Assembly: GCA_937996605.1 (NCBI GenBank)
Contig: CALKVB010000011.1
Span: 1-5,371, forward strand
DNA: 5,371 nt
Source: an uncultured Oxalobacteraceae bacterium
Lineage (GTDB): Bacteria > Pseudomonadota > Gammaproteobacteria > Burkholderiales > Burkholderiaceae_D
Direction of reading: 5' to 3'
Below the pieces are notes generated by a model that was not told the origin of the DNA, made no database searches, and worked only from the letters and a program-made list of their open reading frames with translations. The stretch's first letter is position 1; each line of letters opens with the position of its first letter. The translations under genes and the position numbers were made by a program. Shown piece after piece: positions 1 through 5,371 of the stretch.

Positions 1-1791
1 GCCAATCTATTACTGAGCAGTGCATTCATTTATAGCTTGGAGGCGGGCGCGGTAACTCCAGATAAATCATTAAGGACCGGTTCAAGCGCCAACGCAACTC
101 AAAGTAAAAAAAACAAAGCGACCACGGATTTCGAGGCGATTTACACTAAAGAATGGGAATGGCGCCAACACCAAATGGCGGATGATGAAGATAGCCCTCA
201 GGATAAAGTCATACCGAAATTACCTGTCGTGAATAAAGCCATGCAAGACAAGCGCATGGCGGTTTGGCAAAAAACCTTGAACCAACTCGATGCGATCAAA
301 GTGGCAGAGTTGTCGGCAGAAGATCAGGTCAATTTTGCTGTGTATCGCAATCAAATTGAAGCCTTATTTTTGGCGCAGAAGTTCAAACTCTATGAGCGAC
401 CATTCAATGGAGATACCTCATTTTGGGGTAACCTCGCCGATGTCGCTAGGCGTGATCTTCGCAGCGAGAAGGACTATCAAAATTATCTCGGACAAATCGC
501 CGATATTCCTCGCTATTTTGGAGAGCAAATCGAAAATATGCGGGCTGGCTTGAAGCGCGATTTCTCTATGCCTAAAGTGAGTTTGAAGGGGCGCGATGCG
601 TCTGTGTTGTCGGTGCTAGAGGCCAAGACTTTGGAAGACAATGTGTACTTCACACCGTTTAAGAAAATGCCAAGTTCGATTGCGCCAGAGAAGCAAAATG
701 CAATGAAGTTTGAGGCAAGAAAAATTATCCAAGAAAAGGTTCTGCCGTCTTACACCAATCTCCTCAAATTTTTGCGTGAAGAGTATTTTCCACACGCACA
801 AAAATCGACTGCGGCTTATGATTTGCCAGATGGCCGTGCATTCTACCAATCTCAAATTAAGATCTATACGACGCTTGATCTAACGCCAGAAGAGATTCAT
901 CAAATTGGTCTCGATGAAGTGGCAGGTATTCGCCGCGAAATGGATCAAATTATGGCGGAGCTCAAATTCCAAGGCGGTCTTCCAGAATTTCTTAAATATC
1001 TGCGTACGTCTCCGGAATTTTATGCAAAGACACCACAAGATTTATTAAATCGTGCGGCGTGGATTTCTAAGATGTTCGATGCCAAGGCGAGTAAATATTT
1101 TGGGCTATTGCCACGTCAACGATTCGCGATTATTCCGGTGCCAGATGACATCGCACCGTTTTACACGAGTGGCCGTGGTGGTCCTGGCGTGTATTTAGTG
1201 AATACCTATGACTTGCCGTCACGTGCCTTATATTCCTTACCAGCGCTGACTTTGCATGAATCGGCACCAGGCCATGCCATGCAAATGTCCTTATCAGCAG
1301 AGAATAAGAACTTGCCTGTGTTCCGTCAAAATTCGTATATCTCCGCCTACGGCGAGGGCTGGGCTTTATACGCTGAACGTTTGGGTGTGGAGATGGGAAT
1401 GTACACTACGCCGTATGAACGGTTCGGCATGTTGAGCTATCAAATGTGGCGTGCTTGCCGCTTGGTGGTAGACACCGGCATTCATGCCAAACGCTGGACG
1501 CGTGAGCAAGCCCAACAGTATTTCCTCGATAACACAGCCTTGTCTGCGCACGAAATTGAAACTGAAGTCGATCGTTATATTACCTGGCCGGGGCAAGCTG
1601 ATTCTTATTATTTGGGATCGATGTCGATCTGGAAAAACCGCCGACGTGCGGAAGCCGCCTTGGGCGAGCAGTTTGATTTGAGAGCTTTTCACGATGCGAT
1701 TTTGGCATTAGGTTCTGTGCCGCTTTCGGTGCTCGATGCGCGAGTCGACCAATTTATTGCTGATGGTAAAACGAAAGCATCTAAAAAATAA
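1..1791 (+). CDS. DUF885 family secreted metallopeptidase-like protein, 5' end missing
   Basis: The reading frame is open from the first base, so the true start lies outside the window; 596 residues are visible. The first residues (ANLLLSSAFIYSLEAGA, then VTPDKS) look like the end of a signal-peptide hydrophobic core followed by an AGA cleavage site, so export to the periplasm or outside is likely. The TTG at base 37 falls inside this segment and is not a credible start. DUF885 hallmarks follow in order: HESAPGH at bases 1255-1275 (residues 419-425 counted from base 1), EGWALYAE at 1354-1377, and TWPGQADSYYLG at 1582-1617. The HExxPGH motif and the later EGW glutamate resemble a zinc-peptidase site, and the family is generally treated as putative peptidases. 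The substrate cannot be read from sequence. The C-terminus appears complete, ending in a lysine-rich tail. No clear terminator follows, and nothing links it functionally to sucCD. Confidence 0.93.
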   Translation, partial: ANLLLSSAFIYSLEAGAVTPDKSLRTGSSANATQSKKNKATTDFEAIYTKEWEWRQHQMADDEDSPQDKVIPKLPVVNKAMQDKRMAVWQKTLNQLDAIKVAELSAEDQVNFAVYRNQIEALFLAQKFKLYERPFNGDTSFWGNLADVARRDLRSEKDYQNYLGQIADIPRYFGEQIENMRAGLKRDFSMPKVSLKGRDASVLSVLEAKTLEDNVYFTPFKKMPSSIAPEKQNAMKFEARKIIQEKVLPSYTNLLKFLREEYFPHAQKSTAAYDLPDGRAFYQSQIKIYTTLDLTPEEIHQIGLDEVAGIRREMDQIMAELKFQGGLPEFLKYLRTSPEFYAKTPQDLLNRAAWISKMFDAKASKYFGLLPRQRFAIIPVPDDIAPFYTSGRGGPGVYLVNTYDLPSRALYSLPALTLHESAPGHAMQMSLSAENKNLPVFRQNSYISAYGEGWALYAERLGVEMGMYTTPYERFGMLSYQMWRACRLVVDTGIHAKRWTREQAQQYFLDNTALSAHEIETEVDRYITWPGQADSYYLGSMSIWKNRRRAEAALGEQFDLRAFHDAILALGSVPLSVLDARVDQFIADGKTKASKK

Positions 1792-1941
1792 GGAAGCGAT
1801 GAGTTCTAAGCAATGTGTGACTTGAGGCTGAACAGAGCAGTGTTTGATGTATTCGATCTTGGTCAGCGTTAAGTTTTGGTAGACTCTCGAACGTATAGCC
1901 AGAATATAGACTTACTTACATTTTTGTGATTTTTCTAGTAA

Positions 1942-2278
1942 CAAAGTTGCAGTGAAATCAGGCAATCTTCGCTGGAAGAGGCGCGCAAAAATGGAATTGA
2001 AGTACTAGCTGTGCTAGAATCCAAAGGTTTTTTGCAACGCCGCAGGAGCGGCTGTTATCGTAGAAGCTGCGATAACGCACGCAATTGTGGCTTTATTTGA
2101 ATTGGCCGCCATAGGCATTATGCCCATAAATCTGTCCTTGAACTCTCTCGCAGCTTGCATCTTGAGTGCGCATGGTGAACTTTCCGTTATCTTTCGAGAT
2201 AAGTTGGATGAGGATGATTGTGCTTGTTCAAATCGTGTCGTTGCAAATTTCCCTCCTGCTCAAAATTCCCTGACATAA
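1942..2278 (+). pseudogene. probable decayed GntR-family (FCD-type) transcriptional regulator
   Basis: A stop-to-stop frame at 1942-2100 encodes EVLAVLESKGFLQRRRSGCYR (1999-2061). This resembles the end of the GntR winged-helix domain, whose usual form is close to (V)REALRVLESKGLLERR..SGTYV. The usual VSRTPVR recognition-helix segment upstream is missing or scrambled. The frame stops at 2098. An overlapping +1 frame, ending with TAA at 2276-2278, reads AITHAIVALFELAAIGIMPI, which loosely resembles the start of an FCD effector domain (LFELR..IEP.A). Later it reads RVVAN, like the FH.xVA segment of that domain. The remnant is about 110 codons against roughly 230-250 for an intact family member. 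It lacks a start, has at least one frameshift and is missing blocks. Alternatively the similarity is fortuitous. The call rests on pattern memory only. Confidence 0.42.
2036..2076 (+). other. two overlapping, mutually exclusive hairpins
   Basis: GCCGC (2039-2043) and GCGGC (2048-2052) pair perfectly around a 4-base AGGA loop. The stem can be extended by AAC (2036-2038) with GTT (2054-2056) if T2053 is bulged. A second perfect stem, GTTATCG (2054-2060) with CGATAAC (2070-2076), shares the GTT. The two full structures therefore compete for the same bases. No T-run follows, so neither is a terminator. Both lie inside the presumed regulator remnant and may be incidental. Confidence 0.35.
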
Positions 2279-2413
2279 ACATCACAGCGTTAACGACCTT
2301 ATTGTTGTTGACGCTATTTGGTTTTGCATTTTTGTCTTGTTGAATGCTTTGAATGGGGCGGTAGCAAGTTTTTTGTTCGTTTAGGACTTAAGCAAAATTG
2401 CGCTAGCTAGGCG

Positions 2414-2451
2414 CGTCGCGAAGGGTTGTGCAATTCCACAACAAGGCGACG
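2414..2451. promoter_or_regulatory. nested dyad upstream of sucC (candidate operator or leader hairpin)
   Basis: An inner perfect inverted repeat, GTTGTG (2425-2430) and CACAAC (2437-2442), encloses CAATTC. It is nested within an outer perfect pair, CGTCGC (2414-2419) and GCGACG (2446-2451), with a 5/3-base internal loop. The right edge is 87 bases before the sucC ATG. The inner site could be an operator for a dimeric regulator. If the transcript starts upstream, the whole unit could instead fold as a leader hairpin. The half-site spacing does not fit a CRP/FNR TGTGA-N6-TCACA box. The structure is seen directly; any role is inferred. Confidence 0.35.
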
Positions 2452-2538
2452 ACAACGACGTTAGTGTCTGTTTTTCATAAGTCCACCAGTTTTTGTTTTA
2501 CTTTTTAACTAATACCTCAGTGTCTGAAGGGAAGTCGT

Positions 2539-3708
2539 ATGAAAATCCATGAGTATCAGGGTAAAGAAATCCTCCGTAAATTCGGAGTGACCGTACCGCG
2601 CGGTATCCCATGCATGTCCGTTGAAGAAGCAGTCAAAGCTGCTGAAACTTTAGGCGGTCCAGTATGGGTGGTCAAAGCACAAATTCACGCCGGTGGCCGT
2701 GGTAAAGGTGGCGGCGTTAAAGTTGCTAAATCCATGGAGCAAGTACGCGAATACGCAGATGCGATCATGGGCATGCAATTGGTGACACACCAAACTGGCC
2801 CAGAAGGTCAAAAAGTACGCCGCTTGCTGATCGAAGAAGGCGCAGACATCAAGAAAGAACTGTACGTCAGTATGGTAACTGACCGTATCAGCCAACGCGT
2901 GGTGTTGATGGCATCCTCCGAAGGCGGTATGGACATCGAAGAAGTCGCTGAGAAACATCCAGAATTGATCCACTCTATCGCGATCGATCCAACTGCAGGT
3001 TTGCAAGATGCTGAAGCCGATGACATCTCCCGTAAAATCGGTGTGCCTGAAGGCTCTATCGAAGACGCACGTGTTCAATTGAAAGGCTTGTACAAAGCTT
3101 TCATGGAAACAGATTGTTCTTTGGCTGAAATTAATCCGTTGATCTTGACTGGTTCTGGCAAAGTGATCGCGCTCGATGCGAAATTCAATTTCGACGCAAA
3201 TTCATTATTCCGTCAACCAGAAATCGTCGCTTATCGCGATTTGGACGAAGAAGATCCAGCTGAAATCGAAGCTTCTAAATTTGACCTTGCTTATATTTCC
3301 CTCGATGGCAACATCGGTTGCTTGGTGAACGGTGCAGGTCTGGCGATGGCAACCATGGATACCATCAAATTGTTCGGTGGCGAACCAGCGAACTTCCTCG
3401 ACGTAGGTGGTGGCGCGACTGCAGAAAAAGTGACTGAAGCATTTAAGATCATGTTGAAAAACCCAGGCTTGAAGGCGATCTTGGTCAACATCTTCGGCGG
3501 CATTATGCGTTGTGACGTGATTGCAGAAGGCGTGATTACCGCGTCTAAAGCAGTGTCCTTGCAAGTGCCTTTGGTGGTACGTATGAAAGGTACTAACGAA
3601 GATATCGGTAAGAAAATGTTGGCTGACTCTGGTTTGCCTATCATTTCTGCAGACACGATGGAAGAAGCCGCGCAGAAGGTTGTTGCCGCTGCTGCTAGTC
3701 ATAAATAA
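2539..3708 (+). CDS. sucC: succinyl-CoA synthetase (ADP-forming) beta subunit
   Basis: This is the beta subunit of the TCA-cycle enzyme that converts succinyl-CoA, ADP and phosphate to succinate, ATP and CoA in the cytoplasm. It binds nucleotide and succinate and pairs with SucD. Its 389 residues match the family's usual length of about 388. The N-terminal ATP-grasp domain begins MKIHEYQGKEIL and carries K46 and GGRGKGGG (52-59). N199 in AEINP and D213 in LDAK correspond to the Mg-nucleotide ligands of the E. coli enzyme. The C-terminal ligase domain has N264 in VNGAGLAM and GIMR at 321-324, corresponding to the succinate-binding segment. The ATG is supported by AAGGGA (2527-2532), six bases upstream. 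Codon use is that of a well-expressed gene. It is the first gene of the operon. A 351-base nuclease cassette starts eight bases after its stop, leaving the coding sequence intact. Confidence 0.98.
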   Translation: MKIHEYQGKEILRKFGVTVPRGIPCMSVEEAVKAAETLGGPVWVVKAQIHAGGRGKGGGVKVAKSMEQVREYADAIMGMQLVTHQTGPEGQKVRRLLIEEGADIKKELYVSMVTDRISQRVVLMASSEGGMDIEEVAEKHPELIHSIAIDPTAGLQDAEADDISRKIGVPEGSIEDARVQLKGLYKAFMETDCSLAEINPLILTGSGKVIALDAKFNFDANSLFRQPEIVAYRDLDEEDPAEIEASKFDLAYISLDGNIGCLVNGAGLAMATMDTIKLFGGEPANFLDVGGGATAEKVTEAFKIMLKNPGLKAILVNIFGGIMRCDVIAEGVITASKAVSLQVPLVVRMKGTNEDIGKKMLADSGLPIISADTMEEAAQKVVAAAASHK

Positions 3709-3716
3709 TATAAATG

Positions 3717-3744
3717 CGTCATTCCCGCGAAAGCGGGAATCCAT
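3717..3744 (+). repeat. left dRS3-like palindromic repeat
   Basis: The 20-base core ATTCCCGCGAAAGCGGGAAT (3721-3740) is a perfect 8-bp stem closed by a GAAA loop, which in RNA is a stable GNRA tetraloop. It fits the ATTCCC-N8-GGGAAT consensus I recall for the Neisseria dRS3 repeat. Related repeats are scattered through many proteobacterial genomes, where they give spurious peptides such as IPAKAGIH and DSRFRGND. With its flanks the unit is the exact reverse complement of 4040-4067. No T-run follows, so it is not an intrinsic terminator. It starts eight bases after the sucC stop and ends six bases before the nuclease ATG. Confidence 0.93.
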
Positions 3745-3750
3745 TTACAG

Positions 3751-4038
3751 ATGTTGAGTTATACCTACATACTTTCTGATAAGCCGCGGGGAACACTTTA
3801 TATCGGTGTGACTTCAGATTTGATTAGACGAATTTGGCAACATAAAGAGTCGTTTGTTGATGGGTTTAGTGCAAAGTATGGTTTGAAAAAATTGGTATGG
3901 TTTGAAGTTCATGAAGATATAAGCGAAGCCATAAAGCGCGAAAAACAGCTTAAAAAATGGAATCGTGTTTGGAAGATCGAGTTAGTCGAGAAAACCAATT
4001 CTGAGTGGCGAGACCTGTATCCAGAGCTACTAAATTAA
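3751..4038 (+). CDS. small GIY-YIG nuclease (URI/YhbQ-like family)
   Basis: This is a complete 95-residue single-domain GIY-YIG protein, typical in length for the small bacterial URI-type nucleases. The first motif is YTYIL (residues 4-8) and the second is LYIGVT (16-21). R27 lies ten residues after Y17, and E64 in REKQLKKW lies 47 after Y17. These spacings match the catalytic Tyr, Arg and Glu of UvrC-type GIY-YIG domains as I remember them, so the active site looks intact. The family cuts DNA by metal-dependent hydrolysis, but the target of these stand-alone proteins is not readable from sequence. There is no extra DNA-binding domain. The start is ATG; its only Shine-Dalgarno-like element is the GGGA at 3735-3738 inside the left repeat, rather far upstream. 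Base composition is AT-rich compared with sucCD. It probably has no promoter of its own and rides on sucCD transcription. Confidence 0.93.
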   Translation: MLSYTYILSDKPRGTLYIGVTSDLIRRIWQHKESFVDGFSAKYGLKKLVWFEVHEDISEAIKREKQLKKWNRVWKIELVEKTNSEWRDLYPELLN

Positions 4039-4039
4039 C

Positions 4040-4067
4040 ATGGATTCCCGCTTTCGCGGGAATGACG
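4040..4067 (-). repeat. right dRS3-like palindromic repeat, inverted copy
   Basis: This is the exact reverse complement of 3717-3744 over 28 bases. Its core stem is ATTCCCGC (4044-4051) with GCGGGAAT (4056-4063) around a TTTC loop. It begins one base after the nuclease stop and ends five bases before the sucD Shine-Dalgarno sequence, so the hairpin itself does not cover the ribosome binding site. Its first three bases form an ATG in frame with sucD. On one transcript it could also pair along its full length with the left copy. Confidence 0.93.
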
Positions 4068-4071
4068 AGAT

Positions 4072-4077
4072 AGAGGA
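4072..4077 (+). promoter_or_regulatory. sucD ribosome binding site
   Basis: AGAGGA lies four bases before the ATG at 4082. It fixes that ATG as the sucD start over the in-frame ATG at 4040, which lies inside the repeat and has no Shine-Dalgarno sequence of its own. Confidence 0.85.
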
Positions 4078-4081
4078 ATAT

Positions 4082-4963
4082 ATGAGTATCCTGATTAATA
4101 AAGACACTAAAGTCATCACCCAAGGTATCACTGGTAAAACTGGCCAGTTCCATACACGTATGTGCCGCGACTACGCAAACGGTAAAAACTGTTTCGTCGC
4201 AGGTGTAAATCCAAAGAAAGCTGGCGAAGATTTCGAAGGCATTCCAATTTACGCGAATGTTTCTGAAGCTAAAGCAGCAACTGGCGCAACGGTTTCTGTT
4301 ATCTACGTTCCACCAGCAGGTGCAGCGGCTGCGATTTGGGAAGCGGTTGAAGCGGATCTCGATTTGGCGATCTGCATCACCGAAGGTATTCCTGTTCGTG
4401 ACATGATGATGTTGAAAGACCGCATGGCAAAAGCCGGTAGCAAAACAAAATTGCTCGGCCCTAACTGCCCAGGTTTGATCACACCAGACGAAATCAAGAT
4501 CGGCATTATGCCTGGTCACATCCATCGTAAAGGCCGTATTGGCGTGGTTTCCCGCTCTGGTACATTGACTTACGAAGCGGTTGGTCAATTGACAGCACTC
4601 GGTTTGGGTCAATCTTCTGCGGTCGGTATCGGTGGTGATCCAATCAACGGTTTGAAACATATCGACGTCATGAAGATGTTCAACGATGATCCAGATACAG
4701 ACGCTGTGATCATGATCGGTGAAATCGGTGGTCCAGACGAAGCGAATGCTTCTTACTGGGTACGCGACAACATGAAGAAGCCAGTGGTTGGTTTCATCGC
4801 TGGTGTGACTGCGCCTCCAGGCAAACGTATGGGCCATGCTGGTGCTTTGATTTCTGGTGGTGCTGATACTGCGCAAGCAAAATTGGACATCATGGAAGAA
4901 TGCGGTATCAAAGCAACCAAGAACCCATCTGAAATGGCTCGCTTGTTGAAAGCAATGCTGTAA
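4082..4963 (+). CDS. sucD: succinyl-CoA synthetase alpha subunit
   Basis: This subunit binds CoA and carries the histidine that is phosphorylated during turnover, pairing with SucC in the TCA cycle. From the ATG at 4082 it is 293 residues, in the family's usual range of about 289-293, starting MSILINKDTKVITQGITGKTGQFH. The N-terminal CoA-binding Rossmann fold has GITGKTGQFHT (15-25). LLGPNCPGLI and the VVSRSGTLTYE segment follow in the expected order. Then come GEIGGPDEA and the active-site loop RMGHAGALISGGADTA, with H252 equivalent to E. coli His246. A longer frame from ATG 4040 would add 14 residues (DSRFRGND...) translated from the repeat. I reject it because the family start and the Shine-Dalgarno sequence both point to 4082. 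It is the last gene before a strong terminator. The inserted cassette puts 373 bases between it and sucC. Confidence 0.98.
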   Translation: MSILINKDTKVITQGITGKTGQFHTRMCRDYANGKNCFVAGVNPKKAGEDFEGIPIYANVSEAKAATGATVSVIYVPPAGAAAAIWEAVEADLDLAICITEGIPVRDMMMLKDRMAKAGSKTKLLGPNCPGLITPDEIKIGIMPGHIHRKGRIGVVSRSGTLTYEAVGQLTALGLGQSSAVGIGGDPINGLKHIDVMKMFNDDPDTDAVIMIGEIGGPDEANASYWVRDNMKKPVVGFIAGVTAPPGKRMGHAGALISGGADTAQAKLDIMEECGIKATKNPSEMARLLKAML

Positions 4964-4979
4964 TCCAATTACGATTGGA
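4964..4979 (+). other. small hairpin directly after the sucD stop
   Basis: TCCAAT (4964-4969) and ATTGGA (4974-4979) form a perfect 6-bp stem around TACG, a UNCG-type loop in RNA. It starts at the first base after the stop codon and precedes the main terminator by 14 bases. It has no proper T-run. It may help protect the 3' end or be incidental. Confidence 0.4.
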
Positions 4980-4993
4980 CATGTTTGTTTAAG

Positions 4994-5025
4994 AAACAGG
5001 GGAGCGTGGCTCCCCTGTTTTGTTT
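4994..5025 (+). terminator. strong intrinsic terminator of the sucCD operon
   Basis: AAACAGGGGAGC (4994-5005) pairs perfectly with GCTCCCCTGTTT (5009-5020) around a 3-base GTG loop. The stem has 12 bp including seven G-C pairs and is followed by TGTTTAT. It starts 30 bases after the sucD stop. The A-rich left arm and the upstream T-rich stretch could allow some function on the opposite strand too. Confidence 0.92.
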
Positions 5026-5077
5026 ATAAGCGCTATTTTGTATTTTTAATTGAGGTTTCTTTTTTGGGTAAAAGACG

Positions 5078-5371
5078 ATGGAGTGGTTGGTCGATATCAG
5101 TTGGGTCACGGTAGGGCAAATTATCTTGATTGATATTTTGTTGGGTGGAGATAACGCAATCGTGATCGCGATGGCCTGCCGTCAGCTACCTGAAAATCTA
5201 CGTCGCCGAGGCTTGATGTGGGGCACTCTAGGCGCCATCATCGCCCGCATCGTGTTACTTGTTATTGCTAGTCTCGTGCTGAATTGGACCTGGATCAAAA
5301 TCCTTGGTGGCGCCCTTCTGTATTGGATAGCACTTAAAATGTTGTTGAGTGATGAAGAGGATGAAAAAGAA
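5078..5371 (+). CDS. TerC family integral membrane protein, 3' end missing
   Basis: Ninety-eight codons are visible and the frame runs off the window. The protein starts MEWLVDISWVTVGQIILIDILLGGDNAIVIAMA. The GGDNA motif (residues 23-27) inside the first membrane segment is characteristic of TerC/YjbE-type proteins. Further hydrophobic segments lie at about 46-68 and 73-90, followed by an acidic stretch (SDEEDEKE) that is probably a cytoplasmic loop. The family is linked to tellurite resistance and, in several bacteria, to manganese export. The exact role here cannot be settled from a fragment. Full-length relatives have roughly 220-230 residues or more. The gene lies behind the sucCD terminator, so it likely has its own promoter in the AT-rich 5020-5060 stretch, though no clear -35/-10 pair is visible. 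The ATG has only a weak GGG at 5066-5068 as a ribosome binding site. Confidence 0.92.
   Translation, partial: MEWLVDISWVTVGQIILIDILLGGDNAIVIAMACRQLPENLRRRGLMWGTLGAIIARIVLLVIASLVLNWTWIKILGGALLYWIALKMLLSDEEDEKE

Larger units (their letters stand above)
1792..2538. other. 747-base region without an intact gene
   Basis: This stretch between the DUF885 gene and sucC has frequent stops in all frames and no intact gene with a convincing start. I see remnants of a GntR-like regulator (about 1942-2278), two overlapping hairpins (2036-2076) and a nested dyad (2414-2451). An 8-base direct repeat AGTGTCTG occurs at 2463-2470 and 2519-2526, the second copy just before the sucC ribosome binding site. The sucC promoter must lie here or upstream. 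A TTGACG at 2308-2313 would make a good -35 box, but no convincing -10 box lies 16-18 bases later, so I do not call a promoter. Bases 1792-1940 show nothing recognisable. Confidence 0.7.
3717..4067 (+). mobile_element. GIY-YIG nuclease cassette bounded by perfect 28-base inverted repeats, inserted between sucC and sucD
   Basis: Two perfect 28-base inverted repeats (3717-3744 and 4040-4067) bracket a single complete GIY-YIG gene, with only six bases before its ATG and one after its stop. Removing the block leaves 8 + 14 = 22 bases between the sucC stop and the sucD start, an ordinary operon gap, so the block looks inserted. The enclosed gene is about 38% GC by hand count (109 of 288), while a sampled stretch of sucC is near half. 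I see no transposase and no clear target-site duplication in the flanks (TATAAATG on the left, AGATAGAG on the right). Mobility is therefore inferred from layout. Alternatively, the repeats are independent REP/dRS3-like units and the nuclease gene arrived between them by recombination. Confidence 0.7.

Noticed and set aside
2087..2278. Stand-alone 63-codon gene starting at GTG 2087
   Set aside because: It has no ribosome binding site, continues upstream in the same frame without a natural start, and fits better as part of the decayed regulator.
2308..2336. Sigma-70 promoter for sucC with TTGACG as -35
   Set aside because: The -35 box is good, but no acceptable -10 box lies 16-18 bases downstream.
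3205..3744. 179-codon minus-strand frame over the end of sucC
   Set aside because: It is a shadow of sucC whose first residues (MDSRFRGND) come from the left repeat; there is no family resemblance.
3717..3744. Left repeat as an intrinsic terminator after sucC
   Set aside because: The stem is followed by CCATTTACAG rather than a T-run, and sucD downstream needs read-through.
3717..4067. CRISPR array or classical insertion sequence
   Set aside because: There are only two repeat copies in inverted orientation with a gene between them, no spacer series, no transposase and no visible target-site duplication.
3950..4876. 308-codon open frame on the minus strand across sucD
   Set aside because: It is antisense to the well-supported sucD, its composition is rich in Trp/His/Cys/Arg as in shadow frames, and its IPAKAGIH segment is the known translation artefact of the palindromic repeat.
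4994..5025. yybP-ykoY manganese riboswitch upstream of terC
   Set aside because: AGGGGAGC resembles the start of that motif and terC genes can carry it. However, the bases form a simple 12-bp terminator hairpin, and only about 50 bases remain before the terC ATG, too few for the full riboswitch.

Overview
The window carries the two-gene succinyl-CoA synthetase locus (sucC, sucD) of a proteobacterium. A TerC-family membrane protein gene follows it, and a secreted DUF885 metallopeptidase-like gene lies upstream. The order sucC-sucD-terC and the protein sequences suggest a betaproteobacterium, possibly in the Burkholderiales/Oxalobacteraceae range. That placement is from memory of gene order and is not proven here. 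All genes read on the + strand.

Layout. Bases 1-1791 are the 3' part of a DUF885 gene that is open at the window edge; the last part of a probable signal peptide is visible. Bases 1792-2538 (747 bases) hold no intact gene. They contain what looks like a decayed GntR/FCD-type regulator (about 1942-2278), two overlapping small hairpins, and a nested 38-base dyad about 90 bases before sucC. sucC (2539-3708) and sucD (4082-4963) are intact, with every catalytic residue I checked in place. A strong intrinsic terminator (4994-5025) closes the operon. terC starts at 5078 and runs off the right edge.

The notable feature lies between sucC and sucD. These genes would otherwise be about 22 bases apart, but they are separated by a 351-base block (3717-4067). 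The block consists of two perfect 28-base inverted repeats enclosing a complete 95-residue GIY-YIG nuclease gene. Each repeat is itself a hairpin with the 20-base core ATTCCCGCGAAAGCGGGAAT. This fits the ATTCCC-N8-GGGAAT pattern of the neisserial dRS3 repeat and its relatives. The block looks like a compact nuclease cassette that settled inside a central-metabolism operon without breaking either gene. The right repeat also supplies an in-frame ATG upstream of the true sucD start, which can mislead gene callers.

Functionally, SucC and SucD form one TCA-cycle enzyme that converts succinyl-CoA to succinate with ATP formation. The cassette, the TerC protein and the DUF885 protein have no evident role in that reaction. 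The cassette is best read as a selfish or semi-mobile passenger.
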